Of a stretch of 64,000 bases of DNA, positions 8,469 to 17,092 are shown in pieces (within the stretch, counting starts at the first letter, position 1; every line of letters begins with the position of its first letter). The notes under the pieces were generated by a model, which did no database searches, was not told where the DNA came from, and was given only the letters and a program-made list of their open reading frames with translations. Location: the NCBI GenBank assembly GCA_030584085.1, contig CP129490.1, positions 3,678,377-3,742,376 on the forward strand. Direction: 5' to 3'. The stretch is from Melioribacteraceae bacterium (GTDB lineage: Bacteria > Bacteroidota > Ignavibacteria > Ignavibacteriales > Melioribacteraceae). The position numbers and the translations under genes are program-made.

Positions 8469-9932
8469 TTAACGTTTTGAACGCGCCTTCTTATAGAGTT
8501 CTTCGTATTGGATTGCGGAATGTCTCCATGAATAATCTTTGTTCATTCCGTTTTGCTGGATTTTTTTCCAGATGGGTTTGTTGTGATAATCTCCCAAGGC
8601 TCTTTGGATGGCGTGTACCATCGCTGCTGGTTTATAATCGTCGAATGAAAATCCATTTCCGGTATCAAGTCCGTAAGTATTATACTCATTCCAATCTTGA
8701 ACTGTATCGGCAAGTCCGCCGGTTTTTCTGACGACGGGGACGGTTCCGTATTTAAGAGAATAAATTTGATTGAGTCCACAAGGTTCATAATGCGAAGGCA
8801 TTAAAAATATATCGGCGCCGGCTTCAATTAAATGAGCAAGGTCATTATTATAACCGACGTAAACTCCGACTTTATTCGGCATTTGTTGATGAAGAGCTTG
8901 AAACATATTTTCATATTTTTGTTCGCCGCTTCCCAGTATTATCCATTGTGCATTGAAGCTCATTAATTCAGCAAGAGATTTTTCTATTAAATCAAATCCT
9001 TTTTGAATCGCCAAACGAGAAACGATTCCGATAAGCGGAATCCCTTCCTGGTAAGGCATATTAAATTTTTTTAATAAAGCCTCCTTGTTTTTCTCTTTAC
9101 CTGAAAGATCATCTTTTGAATAATGGAAGGGAATCAGCGTATCAGTTTCGGGATTCCAGACTGAGTAGTCAATTCCATTAATAATTCCGTAAAAATCTTT
9201 TTCTCTGTATTGGAGTAAATGATGCATTCCCGCGGAATACTCGGGCGTCATTAGTTCTTTTGCATAGGTTTCACTTACTGTGTTTATAACATCGGCAAAG
9301 GATAAACCGGTTTTTAGAAAATTAACGAGACCGTCGTGTTCAATTCTTCCGCCATGATAAAATAAATCTTCTTTTATTTCTGCATTGAACAAAGTCTTTT
9401 GAGGAAACTTACCTTGATAACCAATGTTATGAACGGTAAACACAGTTGCCGTGTTTGCAAACATTTTATCCCAACTGTAATTGTCTTTTATATAAAGCGG
9501 AATCAATCCGGTTTGCCAATCATTGCAGTGAACTATATCCGGTGACCAATGCAATCTTTGTAATGCCTCAATTACACTTTTCGAAAAACAAATAAAACGT
9601 TGATCCTCATCATGATCGTTTGTGTAAAGATTATGCCGATGAAAAAAATACGGACAATCAATAAAATATATTTCGACTTTTGAATCGGGTAAATAGCTTT
9701 TATGGAGATGGACCTCGTGAACAATTCCCGCAACACGTATGGGCATAGGACTTGCCCAGGATTGATATTCCAAATGAAACTTGTGTTCGTCAACCGAATA
9801 ATACTTCGGCATAAAAACCTTCACATCATGACCAAGTTTTTCAAGCTCGACCGGCAGAGCACCTGAGACATCGGCTAATCCACCGGTTTTTGCAAAAGGA
9901 ACCACTTCACTTGCCGCGAAAGCTATTTTCAT
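8469..9932 (-). CDS. glgA: Glycogen synthase (ADP-glucose type, GT5)
   Basis: 487 residues. It transfers glucose from ADP-glucose to the non-reducing end of alpha-1,4-glucan. The N-terminus MKIAFAASEVVPFAKTGGLA carries the KTGGL nucleotide-sugar loop. The C-terminal Rossmann domain has GIVSRLAIQKGFDL and MPSHYEPCGLNQIYSLKYGT, where Glu of the EPCGLNQ motif is the GT5 catalytic/binding residue. Length is normal for the family. The ATG at 9932 gives the canonical N-terminus; a GTG two codons upstream is possible. No other glg gene is adjacent, but a GH13 amylase lies at 33.9 kb. Confidence 0.96.
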   Translation of the reverse strand: MKIAFAASEVVPFAKTGGLADVSGALPVELEKLGHDVKVFMPKYYSVDEHKFHLEYQSWASPMPIRVAGIVHEVHLHKSYLPDSKVEIYFIDCPYFFHRHNLYTNDHDEDQRFICFSKSVIEALQRLHWSPDIVHCNDWQTGLIPLYIKDNYSWDKMFANTATVFTVHNIGYQGKFPQKTLFNAEIKEDLFYHGGRIEHDGLVNFLKTGLSFADVINTVSETYAKELMTPEYSAGMHHLLQYREKDFYGIINGIDYSVWNPETDTLIPFHYSKDDLSGKEKNKEALLKKFNMPYQEGIPLIGIVSRLAIQKGFDLIEKSLAELMSFNAQWIILGSGEQKYENMFQALHQQMPNKVGVYVGYNNDLAHLIEAGADIFLMPSHYEPCGLNQIYSLKYGTVPVVRKTGGLADTVQDWNEYNTYGLDTGNGFSFDDYKPAAMVHAIQRALGDYHNKPIWKKIQQNGMNKDYSWRHSAIQYEELYKKARSKR

Positions 9933-10208
9933 AATCACCCATTTACTTTTGATTCATTTCAAACAAATATACAAAATTTGTTACTTCACTTAACCTCAGT
10001 AATAATTTCCGGGCTTGACTTATATAACGAGCATTCCAAATAAATAGATTGACTTTAATAAATATTTTGTCATATTAATACTTTTAGAGAGGTACAATTT
10101 CTATCTATCATGAAAAGATTATACACCATATAACAGTTTCCTTCCAATTCTCCTATTTATTCTAACGTAAATTTATATTCTTGTTATCGCATAGAGGTAT
10201 AAATATAA

Positions 10209-11156
10209 ATGAAAATCATCAGTATAATTTTCGTAATGAGTCTAGCTATATTTTCTCAGACTCTGATTAAAATTGACGGGGTACCGGAGAAATTCATGGA
10301 AAATTATCTTCAAACCGATCCTGACTGGAACCCGCTTTGGGTGGGAAATCTTTGGCAGTATACTTTGGATGGAAATAGTGACGAAGTAGATGTTCGTTAT
10401 GTAGAAAAAGATACTGTTGTTAACGGAAAGACCTATTACAAGAAAGTGGATTATGTCGGGTTTGAAAACGAAAAATTTTTTCTTTGGGAAAGAATTGATT
10501 GGGGAAGTTACGCAAGTTATATGCTTGACTTGGATGACATGAACGAAAATTCAATAGTGCATGAAGAGCTGTTGTTGGACAGCTTGGAGGTGCCCGATGA
10601 GTTTTATGAATATACTTCTTTTCGATTTGCATATAAAGGTTGGAAAAATATTGTGTGGTTTGGTCCGACAACCGTCAAAGTTAGAAAACCTGAGTGGTAT
10701 TCTGTATTCGGAGATACTGTGCTTGTTCGAGAAGTAGAATATTTAGATCTCTCTATTACCGAGTATGTTTCTGATAAATATGGGGTGGTCAAAATAACCG
10801 GAGATTTTTATATACAAACATTAACGGGGGCAAGAATTTATGGAGAAGAATACGGAGTCGTTACATCAATTAATGATGAGGGTGAACTTCTTAACGAGTT
10901 TGTGCTATTTCAAAATTACCCAAACCCGTTTAACCCAACAACAACTATTTCTTTTTCAATTGACGAGAGTACTTATATAAATCTTAAGATTTACAATTTC
11001 TTGGGTGAATATGTAACAACCCTAGTTGAGCAATATAAACACCCGGGAGTTTATAGGGTTGAGTTCAATGCAGAAAATTTATCAAGCGGAGTATATTTCT
11101 ATGTTCTTGAAACAGATAAACATAGAGATATTAAAAAGATGATTCTACTTAAATAA
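10209..11156 (+). CDS. Secreted protein of unknown function with type IX sorting domain
   Basis: 315 residues with a short signal peptide (MKIISIIFVMSLAIFSQ). The mature region (about 18-225) is rich in aromatic residues and beta strands (WNPLWVGNLWQYTLDG, then VEKDTVVNGKTYYK) and resembles no enzyme that I recognise. The sorting domain begins at FQNYPNPFNPTTTI and ends DIKKMILLK. The next gene starts 13 bases downstream with its own ribosome-binding site, so this protein is probably co-expressed with the M6-like protease. The region upstream (9933-10208) is AT-rich with no gene and presumably holds the promoter. Confidence 0.83.
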   Translation: MKIISIIFVMSLAIFSQTLIKIDGVPEKFMENYLQTDPDWNPLWVGNLWQYTLDGNSDEVDVRYVEKDTVVNGKTYYKKVDYVGFENEKFFLWERIDWGSYASYMLDLDDMNENSIVHEELLLDSLEVPDEFYEYTSFRFAYKGWKNIVWFGPTTVKVRKPEWYSVFGDTVLVREVEYLDLSITEYVSDKYGVVKITGDFYIQTLTGARIYGEEYGVVTSINDEGELLNEFVLFQNYPNPFNPTTTISFSIDESTYINLKIYNFLGEYVTTLVEQYKHPGVYRVEFNAENLSSGVYFYVLETDKHRDIKKMILLK

Positions 11157-11169
11157 CCGGAGGTGAACA

Positions 11170-13528
11170 ATGAAAAAGCATAACATTATCCGTAGCTTCA
11201 TTGTTTTATTAATAATAGCACAATCCTCTTTTTCACAAAGAATTGATTTTATTTGTGAAGATGAGGGGCCGATACTCTATAGAAGTGTTGATGATAGAGG
11301 CGGTGTTTACGCACCCTCGGAAGGCACTATTAATACCTTGGTTATTTTTGTGCAATTAAGAGATGATTGGAATTCCACGGAGGGCTGGCCAACCAATATA
11401 GATGATAAAATAATGTCATTGCCCCAGTGGGCGCATGATTTTGCCGGACCGGGGAAAGGGCTAACACAATATTTTGAAGAAATGTCGGGAGGGCGTTTAG
11501 TGCTAGACGCCACCATTTATCCTGAGTTGGTGAATTACAAACAACAAGACAGCCGACTATACATATTTACATGAAATTAACTATGAGGTTTTGGAAAAAC
11601 TAGATTTAAATCCGAACTTTAGTTTTACTCCATTTGACACCTGGACTCGAACCTCCCCCGGATCAGACGACATTGTTGATTTAGTGATTATTGTTTATAG
11701 AGATTTTCCCAATTCATTAATTTTTGGATCGAAGTGGACGGGGTATAGCTCTATTTGGTTGCCGGCCGGCGGATATTATTCTGTAGTTGATCAAAAGAAA
11801 ATAATCGGGGGCTTTGGATACGGTTCCGGTGTTCAAATGCGGGGCGCACATAATGGCCTTGATTATTCGGTATTTCAAGCGGCTCATGAATTTGGACATA
11901 AATTATTCGGAACCACCGGCCATATAAAATTCGGACTCGCAAATTTGAGTTTAATGGGTGACAGCCCTGTCTGGAACAGTTCAAGAGGAATGTGTGCGTG
12001 GGAAAGAGAAAAACTTGGATGGATCGATTATATAGTTAAGGAAGACGATGAGATTTTTGAACTTCAAGATTATTTTAATGAAGATGAGGCTGTTAAAATA
12101 AAACTTCCAAATACAGATATAGAATATTTCATTCTAGAAAACAGACAAAAAATAGTTAAAGATTACGATTTAGCCGGTGCTCAAGGAATTTATAGCTATC
12201 ACGTAAAAGGTGGTGATCAAATGTTACCAGAATATATGGACGTTGAATGTGCCGATGGTAATTTTAAATGGCACTTTGACGAAACCACTTTAAAAGTGAC
12301 AAAGCTTCATCCTGATCCGTTTTTTGGGAATGATGAAATGGACTATCAAATCAAGTTTGATAGCGATGGTGATGGTGAACAAGAAATATACGGCTGTTTT
12401 ATTGAGGGAGGATATATTAAAGATGCCGCTTGGGGTGATTACAATGATGCATTTGACGAAAAATATAACAATGTTTTTTCACCAACCAGCAATCCGCCTT
12501 CAACAAACGGCGTTAACCACCCGTTTACTGTTGAAATATTAGAGAATAAAAATGGTTTGGGCGTTTACAAAATTCAGCTGCATTATAATAACGCTTACGC
12601 AGGCAAACCCTCTAAACCATTTGGTGTAGTTGGGCATACGCACACTTATGGTTCAAACGGCAGTACTTCTGCGAGAGCCTTTTTGGATTGGTCGGATTAT
12701 TGGGATGATGACCATGATGAATGGGAAGTTTATCGAGCCGTTGCTTCGGTTAACGGACCGAAGCCGGATTTAAGTGATTACGAATTTGTTACTAATGCTA
12801 TTCAACCAAGCATGACTCCTAGAATTAATGTCTTTGATTATGGTGACGATAAAAAAATATACTATAGAATTAAAGCCAGAGATAAAGAAGGAAAGCGCTC
12901 AACTTTTTCTGATCCGATTAGTGATTGGGCTCCGCCGGAAACGCCAATTATTAATATAACAAGAAGTTTTTCCGGTCATCCGGTTGTTAGTTGGGATGAA
13001 CCCAAGTCAGACGATTTAGAAGTTTTTCTAAGAAAAAAAGTCGGTGACGAATGGGAAGACCCAATTAAAATGACAGGAACACACTATGAAGATCTTTCTG
13101 TAGATTGGCCAGTTGGGCATTTAGTTAACGAAGCAGACTTCTACTATTATACATATAAACAAAGAAGATCCAATTTACAATCACCACAGTCTGAGGTGAT
13201 TAATGCCTGGGGAGAAGGAGAAGATTGGTTGTATAAAAATGGTTCTGAATATGACGCAATCCCTAAAATTTATGATCTATCACAGAACTATCCGAATCCC
13301 TTTAATCCGAGTTCGATAATAAAATATCAACTGCCGAGCGATTCACATGTGTCATTAATTGTATATGATATTCTTGGAAAGGAAGTAGTAGAACTTATTA
13401 ATGAACATCAGAGCGCTGGTTATTATTTTATCAACTTCGATGGCTCATTTCTTTCAAGCGGAATGTATATTTATCGAATAATTGCCGGAAATTATATAGA
13501 CAGTAAGAAGATGTTATTGTTAAAGTAG
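11170..13528 (+). pseudogene. M6-like secreted metalloprotease with type IX sorting domain, broken by a frameshift
   Basis: The first frame runs from ATG 11170 (signal peptide MKKHNIIRSFIVLLIIAQSS) to TGA 11572-11574. The second frame is open from 11534 and carries the rest. Both parts belong to one protein: the first has GLTQYFEEMSGGRL, typical of M6 (immune inhibitor A-like) proteases. The second opens DYTYLHEINYEVLEKLDL and carries the zinc motif HEFGH and a later MGDSP Met-turn-like region. Fibronectin-like beta domains follow, then a sorting domain (SQNYPNPFNPSSII to KKMLLLK). One extra base, or two missing bases, between 11534 and 11571 explains the break. There is no homopolymer there. 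It may be a real mutation or a sequence error. Confidence 0.82.
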
Positions 13529-13550
13529 CTAACTTGAATGGATTATAATA

Positions 13551-13580
13551 AAGGGCACCATTTGAGTGCCCTTCGTTTTG
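13551..13580 (+). terminator. Intrinsic terminator
   Basis: Stem AAGGGCAC with GTGCCCTT, a short loop, then CGTTTTG. It closes the rightward pair of sorting-domain genes and faces the leftward acyl-CoA synthetase gene. Confidence 0.75.
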
Positions 13581-13635
13581 TAAGACATTAAATTTTATCA
13601 ATAAACATGCGAAATGCATTTCACATGAAATCTTT

Positions 13636-15708
13636 TTATCCAATCTTTATTCTAACATCTACCGCGTGAATTGAATTATCATTTGAGATAATCAATGGAT
13701 TTAAATCAAACTCAAGAATGTTTTCGTTTTCTATCATCATTCTTGACGAAGCGCGGATAACTCGTTTAAGTTCGTCAATGTCAATTCCTTTTTCACCGCG
13801 AACACCTTTTAATATTTTCCCGATAACAGTTTCTTCAATTATTTCATTTAAATCATTATCGGACATGTACGCTGAGCGTATTGCTGTATCGCAAATTACT
13901 TCAACATATTTTCCGCCGGTACCGAACATTATTATCGGTCCGAATGAAGGATCACGAAAACCGCCGAGTAAAACTTCGTGTTTAATTTCAATAAAAGGCT
14001 GAATTAAAAATTGCTCTACATCAAATTTATACTTGTTAAAATTATTAATTATCTCTTGAGCTTTTTCTTTTAGTTCAGCGATTGTTTTAATATTCAGCTT
14101 AACTGCATCAAGTTCTGATTTATGAATAACTTCGTGGTTAATTCCTTTCAATACCAGAGGAAAAGAGTCATCTTTTATGTTATCTATTTCACTTGGTTTG
14201 ATCAAAATATTTTTAATAATCGGAAGTTCGTAGTAACTGGTTATATCAATCACTTCTTCTTGTGAGATAAATCCTTTTTTAAAATTAAACTTTCCTTTAC
14301 CACGCAAAGCGAATTGATCAGCATATTCTTTACGATGATCTTTTAGACCGGCTTGAGCCAAAGAATAATAAAGCATATTATAAATAACCGGAGCGGGATC
14401 TTCGGGATTGCGATAAAGAGGCATTTTCCTTTTTGAAAATTTTCTGTAATCATCCCAAAATTCCGGAAGAGGCATATCAATTTGAAAAATCGGTTTGTCG
14501 GATTTAATTTCGTTAACCGATTCAACAACCGCCATAGGCTCTACCATAACAGGCTGAACAAAAATAGAAATCACCGCATCAACATTTTCATCTTCAACAA
14601 CGATTTCATTTACTCGTCTATAAACTTCATCGGTCGCGCCGGGCAATAAATCAACGGGGTTATCGACACTTCCTTCCGGATTAACAACTTCTCTCAATTT
14701 ATCTTTTGTTGATTTAGAAAATTCCGAGAGTACTAAGTTTTCTTTTTCAAGTGAATCGACCGTTAAAATCGCAGGCCCGCCCGCATTGGTAATTACCGCA
14801 ATTTTATTCCCTTTAGGAAACGGAAAATTTTCAAATCCTTTTGCGGTATTAAAAAGCTCATTAATGTTGTCGACTCTTAAAATTCCAAATTGACGAAGTA
14901 ACGACTCTACAACTTGATCTCGGCTGCTCAATGCCCCGGTATGTGAAGATGCGGCTTTCATTCCGCTTGATGTTTTACCGGCTTTTAAAACAATAACCGG
15001 CTTGGTAACCTCGCCGGTTATTAATGGTTTTATAAAATTTTCGCCATCAACAAAGCTTTCTAAATAAGTTGTAATTGTTTTTATGTTTTCGTCAGATTGC
15101 CAGAAAAAAAGCAAATCATTTTCATTTATATCGGCTTTGTTACCGACACTTATAAAATGGGCAAACTTTATATCGGTTTCGCGAAGTGAGTTTAAAACCG
15201 CAGCACCGAGAGCACCGCTTTGAGATAAAAATCCCGTTCCGCCTGTTTCCGGTTTTTCCGCCACAAAGGTTGCGTTAAGCTTTGTAGAATCCAGAGTGTT
15301 TATAACTCCCATACAATTCGGACCAACTAAACGAGCGCCGGCGTTTTTTATTTTTTGTGTGATTCTTTTTTCTACTTCTTCGCCTTCTTTTCCAACTTCC
15401 TTAAATCCTGCAGTAATTAAAACTATAGACTTAACGTCTTTTGCTAAAAGAGAATCAATAGATTCTTCGGCAAATTGTTTAGGAACGATAACAATTCCGA
15501 GATCAATATTCTCGTCAATTTCCTCAATTGATTTATAACATTTATAGCCAAGCACACTTTCCGCTTTTGGATTAACGGGATAGATAATTCCTTTGTAACC
15601 ATAATTACTAATCGTGTGAAGTAATTCATAACCAATACTTTTCTCTTTAGTCGATGCACCAACAACACAAATTGATTTGGGATAGAAGAAGTTTTTAATC
15701 GAATCCAT
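13636..15708 (-). CDS. ADP-forming acetyl/acyl-CoA synthetase, fused alpha-beta subunits
   Basis: 690 residues. This enzyme family interconverts acyl-CoA + ADP + phosphate and acid + ATP + CoA, giving ATP from fermentation products. Order of domains: CoA-binding Rossmann domain (about 1-130, with VGAS near the start), ligase-CoA domain with SQSGALG, then the phosphohistidine loop with His256 in SSHTGAL. A second flavodoxin-like domain carries NAGGPAIL, and a C-terminal ATP-grasp subdomain (about 480-690) follows. The related protein acetyltransferases of the Pat group carry an extra GNAT domain, which is absent here. The gene stands alone between convergent and divergent neighbours. It suggests fermentative or peptide-using energy metabolism. 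Confidence 0.92.
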   Translation of the reverse strand: MDSIKNFFYPKSICVVGASTKEKSIGYELLHTISNYGYKGIIYPVNPKAESVLGYKCYKSIEEIDENIDLGIVIVPKQFAEESIDSLLAKDVKSIVLITAGFKEVGKEGEEVEKRITQKIKNAGARLVGPNCMGVINTLDSTKLNATFVAEKPETGGTGFLSQSGALGAAVLNSLRETDIKFAHFISVGNKADINENDLLFFWQSDENIKTITTYLESFVDGENFIKPLITGEVTKPVIVLKAGKTSSGMKAASSHTGALSSRDQVVESLLRQFGILRVDNINELFNTAKGFENFPFPKGNKIAVITNAGGPAILTVDSLEKENLVLSEFSKSTKDKLREVVNPEGSVDNPVDLLPGATDEVYRRVNEIVVEDENVDAVISIFVQPVMVEPMAVVESVNEIKSDKPIFQIDMPLPEFWDDYRKFSKRKMPLYRNPEDPAPVIYNMLYYSLAQAGLKDHRKEYADQFALRGKGKFNFKKGFISQEEVIDITSYYELPIIKNILIKPSEIDNIKDDSFPLVLKGINHEVIHKSELDAVKLNIKTIAELKEKAQEIINNFNKYKFDVEQFLIQPFIEIKHEVLLGGFRDPSFGPIIMFGTGGKYVEVICDTAIRSAYMSDNDLNEIIEETVIGKILKGVRGEKGIDIDELKRVIRASSRMMIENENILEFDLNPLIISNDNSIHAVDVRIKIG

Positions 15709-15843
15709 AGTTACCTTAAAAGATTGCTAAAATAAAACAAACATATCCTAAAAAATAAGAAAAGTTAAATGGATATACAGCAGTTGAGAAAGAAATCGTA
15801 TTTATATATAGTTATATTTATTAACAAACATTAGAAATGAATT

Positions 15844-16560
15844 ATGAAAAAATTTTTTGTCTTTTTGGCATTAATGTCAACATATTTATATTCACAAGAA
15901 ATTTCATCAAACCCAACGCGTCCCTCGGCAGCGGATAACGCTTACATAACAGAATATGGCTACACCGAAATTGAATTAGGTTGGTTCGCTCAAGAAGATT
16001 ATTGGAGTGTTCCTGCTCTTTTAAAAATTACTCCTATTAAAAAAGTGGAACTTGGATTTATTATGTCGGGAATTGTAAATCATTCCGAGTTTTTTGGAAA
16101 TAGCGAGACAAGTGTTGGCGATTTTGGAGTTCAACTAAAAGGGCAATTACTAAACGTTCCTGAAATGGCAATTGCTCTTGTTGGCAGAGCGGACTTTCTG
16201 CCAGAATCAATAACTAGAGGGACAATTTATTCGGCGTTTTCTTTTCCGCGTAATAATTTTCAAGTTGATGCAACTCTTGGGGGATTCTTTGGAATAAATG
16301 CCGATGCACTTGATACCGGGTTTTTATGGGCAGTTGCGCTCGGATCTAATTTTGAAAATCCTTTTAATTTTTATGTGGAGGTTTTTGGCGAAAACGTTAA
16401 AGATTATACACCACTTACATTTGATGCCGGGATATCTTACAAAATTACGCCGACATTTGTTATTGATGCGGCATATTATTCCGGTTTAAATGATCACGCA
16501 ATTGATTGGCAATTTCATGTTGGGTTTACTACAACGCTATTTAAGATATTAGGAAGATAG
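15844..16560 (+). CDS. Outer-membrane beta-barrel protein, function unknown
   Basis: 238 residues. The signal peptide is MKKFFVFLALMSTYLYSQ. The mature region alternates hydrophobic and polar residues in about ten to twelve strands and ends DWQFHVGFTTTLFKILGR, as in small transporter-like barrels. An early NAYITEYGYTEIELGW and a PIKKVELGF strand support this fold. No ligand can be assigned. It is divergent from the acyl-CoA synthetase gene, with 135 bases between them. Confidence 0.78.
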   Translation: MKKFFVFLALMSTYLYSQEISSNPTRPSAADNAYITEYGYTEIELGWFAQEDYWSVPALLKITPIKKVELGFIMSGIVNHSEFFGNSETSVGDFGVQLKGQLLNVPEMAIALVGRADFLPESITRGTIYSAFSFPRNNFQVDATLGGFFGINADALDTGFLWAVALGSNFENPFNFYVEVFGENVKDYTPLTFDAGISYKITPTFVIDAAYYSGLNDHAIDWQFHVGFTTTLFKILGR

Positions 16561-16618
16561 TATTAAAAATTTTTTAAGTTCTGCAGCTCGCAATTTATCT
16601 ATTGTCAGAAAGATAAAA

Positions 16619-17050
16619 TCAATTAGTTTTATCTCCCATCGATTTAAAAGCAACCGCATACATTTGTATTTGTTTCATCATTGCACCAAGACCGTTTTTT
16701 CTTGTTGGTGAAAGATGATTATCTATTCCAATTTCACTTAAAAAGTTTGGCGGGTTATCTATAATTTCTTGTGGAGTTCTTTCGTTATAAACTCGCATAA
16801 GTAATGCGATTAGTCCCTTTACAATCATTGCATCGCTATCGGCATCGAAATGAATTTTCCCGTTCTTAAATTCGGGATGCAGCCAAACTTGCGACTGGCA
16901 TCCCTTAACTTTATACTTCTCTTCTCTATATTCATCTGGGTATTCAGGAAGCTTTCTACCAAGACGAATTATCTCACTGTATTTTTCTTCCCAATCAGGC
17001 AAGAATTGAAATTCTTCTACTATTTCTTTTTGTACTTCTTTTACAGACAT
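16619..17050 (-). CDS. sufE: SufE-like cysteine desulfurase accessory protein
   Basis: 143 residues from the ATG at 17050. That start is chosen because AAGGA sits about 6 bases before it; a longer frame adds 11 residues of no family resemblance. The hallmark is KGCQSQVWL, whose Cys accepts persulfide sulfur from SufS for Fe-S cluster assembly. The LIALLMRVYNERTPQEI and SPTRKNGLGAM blocks are also typical of SufE. It lies 42 bases behind the BNR-propeller gene on the same strand, with no suf genes adjacent, so it is an isolated sufE. Confidence 0.93.
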   Translation of the reverse strand: MSVKEVQKEIVEEFQFLPDWEEKYSEIIRLGRKLPEYPDEYREEKYKVKGCQSQVWLHPEFKNGKIHFDADSDAMIVKGLIALLMRVYNERTPQEIIDNPPNFLSEIGIDNHLSPTRKNGLGAMMKQIQMYAVAFKSMGDKTN

Positions 17051-17092
17051 TATTTTTCCTTTTGCATTTCCGATAGTCAACATTAATAAAAA

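Noticed and set aside
9933..10208. A riboswitch upstream of the sorting-domain gene
   Set aside because: No conserved riboswitch core or clear multistem fold could be recognised.
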